NCBI GenBank assembly: GCA_024762625.1 | Contig: JANTHA010000024.1 | Coordinates: 1 to 14,205, forward strand | DNA length: 14,205 nt | Direction of reading: 5' to 3' | DNA from: Thiotrichaceae bacterium | GTDB taxonomy: Bacteria > Pseudomonadota > Gammaproteobacteria > Thiotrichales > Thiotrichaceae | Shown: piece after piece, positions 8,573 to 14,205 of the stretch | Numbering within the stretch: position 1 is the stretch's first letter | Layout of the letters: each line of letters starts with the position of its first letter | Position numbers and translations under genes: made by a program | The notes under the pieces: model-generated | Databases searched by the model: none | What the model was told of the DNA's origin: nothing | Seen by the model: only the letters and a program-made list of their open reading frames with translations

Positions 8573-9448
8573 ATGAAATTCAAGTTTTATGGCGTACGCG
8601 GCTCCATTGCGTCTCCTGGCCTGGAAACGGTTCGATATGGCGGCAATACCGCCTGCGTGTTTGTTGAAACAGGCGTTGAGGCAGGGGCAGAAAATAACGC
8701 ATTGCTGGTTTTTGATGCAGGCACAGGGATTCGCAAGCTTGGCGATGATATGCTGGCCAGGCGTGACTTTTCAAAACGGAACAAGCCGGATATCCATATC
8801 TTTTTTAGTCATTATCACTGGGATCACATACAGGGATTTCCGTTTTTTAAACCAGCATATCGCTATCGCCAGAAAATTAACCTGATCGCGGCCCACTTGC
8901 GCGAAGGCGATGCGCGTGCAGTGCTGGATCAAATGATTGATCCGCATTTTCCGGTGCCGGGCGACCAACTTCATGCGCAGGTCAATGTGCTTAGCCTGGA
9001 TGAGAATTGCGAGCTTGAAATAGGCGACGCCATTGTCAGCGCCATGCCATTAAATCATCCTGGCGGCGGTAGCGCCTATCGAGTCACAACTGCGCAAGGA
9101 AGTATCGCCTATGTCACGGATAATGAATTAGTCCCTCCCGATACACCGCGCACCACACTGGAACAATGGCGTCAATTTTTGCATGGAGTGGATTATCTGA
9201 TTCACGACGCCATGTATCTGGAAAATGAAAAAGAAGCGCATCTGGGCTGGGGACATTCAATCCTGCCGGAAACGCTGGCGCTCGCCCGGGATGCGGAGGT
9301 TAAAAACCTGTTGCTATTCCATCATGCGCCGGAGCGCACGGATATTGAACTGGATAGACTAGAGGCGCAAAGCCAGGCCTGGATGAAACAGCAAGGTTCG
9401 GTCTGCCGGGTGTTAATGGCGAAAGAAGGGGATGAGTATCAACTCTGA
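8573..9448 (+). CDS. Metallo-beta-lactamase-fold hydrolase, possible cyclic-nucleotide phosphodiesterase
   Basis: The 291-residue soluble protein starts MKFKFYGVRGSI and carries GLETVRYGGNTACV (16-29), the usual opening of a family of MBL hydrolases related to RNase Z and phosphoribosyl 1,2-cyclic phosphate phosphodiesterases. Metal-binding residues are present: HYHWDH (80-85, giving H80, H82, D84, H85), H162 in LNHPGGGSAYR, D183 in YVTDNEL, D212 in IHDAMY, plus H228 in WGHS and HH 250-251 in LLLFHHAPERTD. All expected active-site positions seem intact. No signal peptide is visible, so it acts in the cytoplasm. GGAG at 8565-8568 is a good ribosome-binding site. It follows the FecR gene by 60 bp in the same direction. 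Phosphodiester hydrolysis is a family-level prediction; a role in removing a cyclic nucleotide made by the divergent CHASE2 protein is only a hypothesis. Confidence 0.85.
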   Translation: MKFKFYGVRGSIASPGLETVRYGGNTACVFVETGVEAGAENNALLVFDAGTGIRKLGDDMLARRDFSKRNKPDIHIFFSHYHWDHIQGFPFFKPAYRYRQKINLIAAHLREGDARAVLDQMIDPHFPVPGDQLHAQVNVLSLDENCELEIGDAIVSAMPLNHPGGGSAYRVTTAQGSIAYVTDNELVPPDTPRTTLEQWRQFLHGVDYLIHDAMYLENEKEAHLGWGHSILPETLALARDAEVKNLLLFHHAPERTDIELDRLEAQSQAWMKQQGSVCRVLMAKEGDEYQL

Positions 9449-9494
9449 ACTGCTTATGAGCCGGCATTTAAAGCTAAGTCTAATGATAACTAAA

Positions 9495-10781
9495 TCAGCT
9501 TAAGCCATACAAAGACGGAAACAGCAGTATGGAGGCCAGCACGGTGATTTGTATCAGAATAAAGGGCGCAACGCCGCGATAAATATCCAGTGTGCGCACT
9601 TCAGGCGGCGCTACGCCTTTTAAGTAAAACAGACTAAAACCGAAAGGCGGCGTCAGGAATGAGGTTTGCAGATTCATCGCAATCAAAATTGCGAACCAAA
9701 GTAACGGGATGCCAAGCGTCTCAGCAATGGGTAACAGAATGGGCACCACGATAAAGGCTATTTCGACAAAGTCGATAAAAAAGCCCAGCACCAGAATGAA
9801 TAGCATGGAAAAAATCAGAAAGCCCCATTTCTCTCCGGGTAGTTGCAGCAGGTATTCTTCAACCACAGCATCGCCGCCAGTGTAGGTAAAGGCCATCGAA
9901 AAGGCGGTAGCGCCTAGTAGAATAGCGAACACCATGGCGGTGATTTTGACTGTTTCACGCGCGCTCTCAAACAGTGAGGCGAATGAAAATTTTCGGTAAA
10001 ACAGAGCCAGTAAAATTGCGCCCACAGAACCCAGGGCAGATGATTCTGTGGGCGTTGCGATGCCTTTGAATATTGAACCAAGCACCACGACGATCAATAT
10101 CAACGGCGGCAGAATGTTTTTCAGCGCAATCAAATATTGTTTCTTGAGCGTGCTTTGGTCTGATTCAAACGGCATCGCAGGCGCCATGTCTTTTTTAAAA
10201 AAACTGATCAGCAATACATAAAGGATGTAACTTCCAACCAGCACCAGCCCCGGCATGACGGCAGCATGAAACAGATCGCCAACCGGAATTCCGAGCACGT
10301 CTCCGAGTATGATCAATATGATCGAAGGCGGGATAATCTGCCCAAGTGTGCCGGATGCGCATATGACACCACAGCTTAGCGGCTTGTTGTATTTGTATTT
10401 GAGCATCACAGGCAGGGAGATTACGCCCATCGCGACTACGCTTGCGCCGACTACGCCAGTGGAAGCAGCGAGCAGCGTACCTACCAGTATGGTTGAAATC
10501 GCCAGGCCGCCGGCGACTTTGCCAAATAGCTGTCCCATGGATTCCAGCAATTGTTCAGCCAGTCTGGTTTTCTGAAGCATGATGCCCATGAAGATGAACA
10601 GCGGCACGGCCATCAGGGTGCTGTTTTGCATGATGCTCATGATGCGGTAAGGCATGAAGGCGAACATGTCCGGATCGGAAATCAGCCCGAAAATCAGTGC
10701 GACGCCGCCAAAGGTAAAAGCGACTGGAAAGCCGTAAAGCAGCATCAATAGTGCTGCTACAAACATAATCAGACCAATCAT
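9495..10781 (-). CDS. dctM: TRAP transporter large permease subunit
   Basis: The 428-residue product is hydrophobic throughout, with about 12 membrane segments, which is the usual DctM length. Family motifs include PLFIFMGIMLQKT, the Gly/Ala-rich GTLLAASTGVVGASVVAMGVI segment and ASGTLGQIIPPSIILIILGD. It forms the sodium-driven transport channel of a tripartite ATP-independent periplasmic transporter with DctQ and the binding protein DctP. Its ATG overlaps the dctQ stop codon (ATGA at 10781-10778). It has no Shine-Dalgarno of its own, so translation is probably coupled to dctQ. It is the last gene of the operon and converges on the MBL hydrolase gene 46 bp away. Confidence 0.95.
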   Translation of the reverse strand: MIGLIMFVAALLMLLYGFPVAFTFGGVALIFGLISDPDMFAFMPYRIMSIMQNSTLMAVPLFIFMGIMLQKTRLAEQLLESMGQLFGKVAGGLAISTILVGTLLAASTGVVGASVVAMGVISLPVMLKYKYNKPLSCGVICASGTLGQIIPPSIILIILGDVLGIPVGDLFHAAVMPGLVLVGSYILYVLLISFFKKDMAPAMPFESDQSTLKKQYLIALKNILPPLILIVVVLGSIFKGIATPTESSALGSVGAILLALFYRKFSFASLFESARETVKITAMVFAILLGATAFSMAFTYTGGDAVVEEYLLQLPGEKWGFLIFSMLFILVLGFFIDFVEIAFIVVPILLPIAETLGIPLLWFAILIAMNLQTSFLTPPFGFSLFYLKGVAPPEVRTLDIYRGVAPFILIQITVLASILLFPSLYGLS

Positions 10782-11332
10782 AAGGGCGCCTCATCATCCG
10801 GCGCACAGTCTTCGGAAGCCTGTTGTGACGGATTATAAGCGCAGTTCCAGGCGCGCAACATAAAACCAATACTGCTGATGAGTACAAAAACCATGGAGAC
10901 TGGAATCATCGCCTTGATAATCCAGCGGTAAGGCAGGCCGCCAGGGTCGCCGCTTTTCTCACCAAGCCCATAGGCTTCATGAGCAAAACCAACGCCGTAC
11001 CAGGCAATGAGCGCGCAAAAGGGAATCAGAAAAACAAGCGTTCCGCTGATGTCTACAAAGGCCTTTCTTTTGAGAGACATGCGTTCGTATATCAGGTCAA
11101 CCCGCACATGCGCATCCTGACTCAGGGTGTAAGAAATCCCCAGCAGAAATATGGTCGCATAAAGGTGCCATTCCAACTCCTGCATGCCGATGGACACATC
11201 GTTCAACAGGTAGCGCATGATCACGTCGTAAAAAACATTGGCGATCAGCAATAGCAATAAAACCGCAGAGAGATTGCCAATACCGTTGGAAAAAGACTGA
11301 ATTTGTTTTTCGAGCGTCTGCAAGCGGTTCAT
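10778..11332 (-). CDS. dctQ: TRAP transporter small permease subunit
   Basis: The 184-residue product has the four membrane helices typical of DctQ: about 18-40, 50-70, 90-115 and 137-160. The conserved loop GISYTLSQDAHVRVDLIYERM and the later GDPGGLPYRWIIKAMIP are typical of small TRAP subunits from 2-oxo-acid-type systems. It joins the large permease DctM in the inner membrane. It begins nine bases after the dctP stop codon with no obvious ribosome-binding site and ends with a 4-bp ATGA overlap into dctM, so all three are one transcription unit. Confidence 0.93.
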   Translation of the reverse strand: MNRLQTLEKQIQSFSNGIGNLSAVLLLLLIANVFYDVIMRYLLNDVSIGMQELEWHLYATIFLLGISYTLSQDAHVRVDLIYERMSLKRKAFVDISGTLVFLIPFCALIAWYGVGFAHEAYGLGEKSGDPGGLPYRWIIKAMIPVSMVFVLISSIGFMLRAWNCAYNPSQQASEDCAPDDEAPL

Positions 11333-11341
11333 GAGTCTGGA

Positions 11342-12427
11342 TTACTTGAGTTTTTCCATGGACTCATAATAACTCTGATCCGAAATCTTGGTCCAGGCGC
11401 GCACTTTTTTCAAATAGGCCTGTTGTGACTCAATGATTTCTTTCGCCAGCGGGTCTTTTTTAGCCATTTCGGAAATCAGCTCGTCATTGGCATCTTTCAT
11501 CGCTTGCAACACTGCCTGCGGGAATGTTTTTACCTTGATGTTCGGGTATTCGGTTTTCATTTTGGCCCAGTTTTCAGCGCTTTCATGATAGGATTGTGCA
11601 TACATATCATAGGCGGCGGCGCGCATGGCGACACGCAGAATTTCCCTGATGTCGTCCGGGAATGAATCCCATTTTTTCTTGTTAACCATGAATTGCAATT
11701 CGGAGCCGGGTTCATGCCAGCCGGTATAGTAATAGGGCGCAATTTTATGAAAACCCATGCGTAAATCCAGTGAGGGGCCAACCCATTCGAGTGCGTCAAT
11801 GGTGCCTTTTTCGAGCGCGGTAAACAGCTCTCCCGCCGGAATATTGGTGGGCTTTGCGCCAACCTTGGCAAGTATCTCACCCGCAAAACCGGGGATGCGC
11901 ATTTTCAGCCCCTTGAGGTCGTCGATGGACTTGATTTCCTTGCGGAACCAGCCGCCCATCTGGTTGCCGGTGTTGCCGCCGGGGAAGGAGACGATGTTGT
12001 GTGGCGCGTAGACTTTTTGCATCAACTCAAAGCCGCCGCCATAATAAAACCAGGCATACTGTTCTTCAGCGGTCATGCCAAAGGGCATTGAGGTGAAAAA
12101 CAGCGTGTTGGGCACCTTGCCTTTCCAGTAATAGGAGCCTGAATGACCCATATCGTACTGTCCGGATTTGACGAAATCAAAAATGCCAAAGGGCGCTTTA
12201 TGCTTGTTTTTGGAATCGATGCGAATTTTGATGCGACCGTTGGACATTTTCTCCGCCATGTCCGCCATATTCTTGATTGCGTCGCCAAAAATAGGGAAGT
12301 CGGTCGGCCAGCTATGCGCCAGCTTGAGGCGATACACTTTATCCGCGGCGAAAGACTGGCTACACAGCAAAGAAGAAGCCAGCGCCACTAGCAGGATTGC
12401 GAAAATGGTTTTAACGCGCTTGATCAT
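11342..12427 (-). CDS. dctP: TRAP transporter periplasmic binding protein, TakP/2-oxo-acid type
   Basis: The 361-residue product has a signal peptide (basic MIKRVK, hydrophobic 8-21, cleavage after SFA at 25-27), followed by the DctP fold starting YRLKLAHSWP. Key features are SFPGGNTGNQMGGWFRKEI (147-165), GLKMRIPG (173-180), whose Arg177 matches the conserved arginine that binds the substrate carboxylate in TRAP binding proteins, and ALEWVGP (212-218) with Glu214-Trp215, typical of the TakP group that binds 2-oxo acids such as pyruvate. Related members bind lactate or other hydroxy-acids, so the substrate is not settled. A good AGGAAA ribosome-binding site lies at 12437-12432. It is the first gene of dctPQM, and as usual the binding protein leads the operon. 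Confidence 0.92.
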   Translation of the reverse strand: MIKRVKTIFAILLVALASSLLCSQSFAADKVYRLKLAHSWPTDFPIFGDAIKNMADMAEKMSNGRIKIRIDSKNKHKAPFGIFDFVKSGQYDMGHSGSYYWKGKVPNTLFFTSMPFGMTAEEQYAWFYYGGGFELMQKVYAPHNIVSFPGGNTGNQMGGWFRKEIKSIDDLKGLKMRIPGFAGEILAKVGAKPTNIPAGELFTALEKGTIDALEWVGPSLDLRMGFHKIAPYYYTGWHEPGSELQFMVNKKKWDSFPDDIREILRVAMRAAAYDMYAQSYHESAENWAKMKTEYPNIKVKTFPQAVLQAMKDANDELISEMAKKDPLAKEIIESQQAYLKKVRAWTKISDQSYYESMEKLK

Positions 12428-12474
12428 TAAATTTCCTATTTTTTCCTAAAATGGTTAATGGTGAAATATGGTTA

Positions 12475-12504
12475 TTTAAACAAATCGCCTGAAGCCTGTC
12501 TCAA
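12475..12504 (-). promoter_or_regulatory. Candidate promoter for the dctPQM operon
   Basis: On the minus strand, TTGAGA (plus 12504-12499) and TTTAAA (12480-12475) are spaced by 18 bp, with five of six and four of six consensus matches. The start codon of dctP lies about 48 bases beyond the -10. The -35 uses the last copy of a CCTTGA repeat just after secF. Read-through from secDF is the alternative, since no terminator was seen between secF and dctP. Confidence 0.3.
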
Positions 12505-12518
12505 GGTCAAGGTCAAGG
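12501..12518 (-). repeat. Triple CCTTGA hexamer at the secF stop codon
   Basis: The 6-bp unit CCTTGA (TCAAGG on the plus strand) is present three times in a row. The first copy holds the last sense codon of secF (CCT, Pro) and its stop (TGA, 12515-12513). The next two copies repeat the same in-frame TGA, giving three spaced stop codons in the secF frame. Confidence 0.9.
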
Positions 12519-13466
12519 TAGCTCAGATAACTCATCTTTACCTTCTTTTTCAGGCGGTAATAAAGCTTCACGGGTTACGCCCATCATCAAAAGCGAGCTG
12601 CTCGCCACATAAATGGACGAGTAGGTGCCCACCACAACGCCGATGATCATGGCGAAGGCAAAGCCATGTATAATCTCTCCGCCAAATATAAACAATGCGA
12701 TTAACACCAGCAAGGTTGTCAACGATGTTACAATGGTGCGCGAAAGCGTCTGGTTAATCGAGATATTGATGGATTCGGGCGCGCTGGTTTTTCTGAACTT
12801 CAAAAAATTTTCCCGCACCCGGTCAAACACCACGATGGTATCGTTGAGCGAATAGCCGATAATGGCGAGAATTGCAGCGAGAATCGTTAGATCAAATTCT
12901 ATCCTGGTAATGGCGAATACGCCTACCGTGATAATCACGTCATGAACCAGTGCGACAATCGCACCCAGCGAGAAACGAAATTCAAAACGCAGCGTGACAT
13001 AAATCAATATACCCGCTAAAGCGAGCAACATGGCGGTGCCGCCGTCATCGCGCAGTTCATCGCCAATTTGCGGCCCGACAAATTCTACCCGGCGTCTCTC
13101 AACATTGGGGTCGCTTTTTCGCAAAATTTCAAATACCTTGTCGCCAACCTTGGCATGATCTTCGCCTTCTTTAGGCGTCAGACGAATCAGTACATCCTTA
13201 GCCGTTCCAAAATGTTGCACCGCAGCTTCATAATTCGCATCTGCGAGCGCTTTCCTTATTTTATCCACATCGGTGGCTTCGGGATAGCCCGCTTCGATCA
13301 CGGTGCCGCCTGTGAAGTCTACGCCCAGATTCAGTCCATTGACAATCAGTGCGCCGATTGAGGTGATAATCATCAGTATAGAAAAAATCATCGCCGGTTT
13401 GCTCATGCCAATAAAATTGATCATTTTGTCTGACATGGCGGCTTTGTTTTGGCTTTTAGTATTCAT
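12513..13466 (-). CDS. secF: Protein translocase subunit SecF
   Basis: The 317-residue membrane protein (from ATG 13466) is a full-length SecF. It has a first membrane helix (about 24-44), then LGVDFTGGTVIE (47-58) containing the conserved DFTGG motif, a periplasmic domain, and five further helices in the C-terminal half with LGAIVALVHDVIITVG and YSLNDTIVVFDRVREN (205-220), the RND-type signature of SecD/SecF. With SecD it uses the proton gradient to help pull proteins through SecYEG. An in-frame GTG at 13478 would add four residues and overlap secD; ATG 13466 is preferred, four bases after the secD stop and with AAGGTG upstream. The order secD-secF is standard. Confidence 0.95.
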   Translation of the reverse strand: MNTKSQNKAAMSDKMINFIGMSKPAMIFSILMIITSIGALIVNGLNLGVDFTGGTVIEAGYPEATDVDKIRKALADANYEAAVQHFGTAKDVLIRLTPKEGEDHAKVGDKVFEILRKSDPNVERRRVEFVGPQIGDELRDDGGTAMLLALAGILIYVTLRFEFRFSLGAIVALVHDVIITVGVFAITRIEFDLTILAAILAIIGYSLNDTIVVFDRVRENFLKFRKTSAPESINISINQTLSRTIVTSLTTLLVLIALFIFGGEIIHGFAFAMIIGVVVGTYSSIYVASSSLLMMGVTREALLPPEKEGKDELSELP

Positions 13467-13470
13467 GGCT

Positions 13471-14205
13471 TTATACACCTTTTTTCCAGATTGGCTGGAT
13501 TTGTAAGTTCTTTATGCGCTTGCCGCCGTAAATCAGGTTAATGATCGCGCGGGTGCCCAGTATGGCGGTAAACATGGACGATGCGATACCAATTGCCAGT
13601 GTGATGGCAAAGCCCTTGATGGGGCCGGTTCCCATGCCAAATAAAACAATTGCGGCGATCAAGGTGGTGATATTCGCGTCGGCTATCGTCGAGAATGCTT
13701 TTTCATAACCTGAATGGATGGCGCTTTGCGGCGGCAAACCATTGCGAAGCTCTTCCTTGATGCGCTCGTAAATCAGCACATTGGCGTCCACCGCCATGCC
13801 CACGGTCAGCACAATGCCAGCGATGCCGGGCAGCGTCAGGGTGGCCTGGAGCATGGAAAGCACCGCCACAATCAGAATCAGGTTAAGCGTCAACGCCAGA
13901 TTGGCGACCAGGCCGAATACGCGGTAATAAAGCGCCATGAAAATCAGCACCATTACAAAACCGATAATGACCGACATGAAACCGGCCTTGATATTGTCCG
14001 CGCCAAGACTTGGACCGATAGTGCGTTCTTCCACAATATAGACAGGAGCCGCAAGTGCGCCTGCGCGCAGCAATAGCGCCAGATTATGCGATTCCTGTGG
14101 CGAATCCAGCCCGGTTATCTGGAAGCGCTTGCTGAGTTGATCCTGGATGCGGGCGACATTGATGACTTCCTTGGTGACCACGGTTTTCTTTTCAATGGAG
14201 CCGTC
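13471..14205 (-). CDS. secD: Protein translocase subunit SecD, C-terminal part (cut by the window edge)
   Basis: The frame is open to the window edge, beginning [14 protein letters not shown], so only the C-terminal 244 residues are present; internal GTG/ATG codons are not real starts. Visible are [23 protein letters not shown] (periplasmic P1 end), the helix-rich region, and the signature [21 protein letters not shown] with the conserved Asp-Ala-Asn, followed by [26 protein letters not shown]. This is SecD, the partner of SecF, in the inner membrane. It ends four bases before secF, so the two are translated from one transcript. Confidence 0.95.
   Translation of the reverse strand, partial: DGSIEKKTVVTKEVINVARIQDQLSKRFQITGLDSPQESHNLALLLRAGALAAPVYIVEERTIGPSLGADNIKAGFMSVIIGFVMVLIFMALYYRVFGLVANLALTLNLILIVAVLSMLQATLTLPGIAGIVLTVGMAVDANVLIYERIKEELRNGLPPQSAIHSGYEKAFSTIADANITTLIAAIVLFGMGTGPIKGFAITLAIGIASSMFTAILGTRAIINLIYGGKRIKNLQIQPIWKKGV

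Noticed and set aside
9449..9494. Bidirectional terminator between the converging MBL and dctM genes
   Set aside because: Only an imperfect AAGCTAAG/GCTTAAGC pairing is visible, with no GC-rich stem or T-run.
13471..14181. SecD starting at the internal GTG 14181
   Set aside because: The frame is open to the window edge and the visible part is only the C-terminal region of SecD, so the true start lies outside.

Overview
The window looks like a chromosomal segment of a gram-negative proteobacterium, most likely a gammaproteobacterium of moderate GC content. The evidence is an outer-membrane lipoprotein, a TPR/beta-barrel outer-membrane protein, separate secD and secF genes and a TRAP transporter. 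The species cannot be named from sequence alone. No tRNA, rRNA, transposase, CRISPR array or phage gene was seen.

Left part (1-9448): a divergent locus. On the minus strand is the 5' part of a gene for a CHASE2-domain membrane sensor, probably a receptor-type nucleotide cyclase or kinase, cut by the window edge. A 167-bp intergenic region separates it from four genes on the plus strand: (i) a 1541-residue lipoprotein with a 12-fold PPVEP hinge and a long stalk of PKD and cadherin-like repeats; (ii) a TPR plus outer-membrane beta-barrel protein of the Slam (surface lipoprotein assembly modifier) type; (iii) a secreted FecR-domain protein whose C-terminal half looks like a small TbpB-type beta-barrel; (iv) a metallo-beta-lactamase-fold hydrolase. 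Genes (ii) and (iii) overlap by 14 bp, and (i)/(ii) and (iii)/(iv) are 29 and 60 bp apart, so they are probably co-transcribed. My reading is a surface-display module (barrel plus candidate cargo) facing an inner-membrane sensor, with a soluble hydrolase that might act on a small signalling molecule. That functional reading is inference.

Right part (9495-14205, all minus strand): housekeeping and transport. Reading in the direction of transcription, the partial secD and complete secF encode Sec translocon accessory subunits. After about 85 bp comes a three-gene TRAP transporter, dctP-dctQ-dctM, whose binding protein resembles the TakP/2-oxo-acid group. The left and right parts converge at 9449-9494, with no clear terminator between them.

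The most interesting points are the Slam-like barrel with two candidate substrates, the FecR domain in a secreted protein with no sigma factor nearby, a small upstream reading frame that owns the only good ribosome-binding site ahead of the giant lipoprotein, and two recent-looking repeat expansions in that gene.
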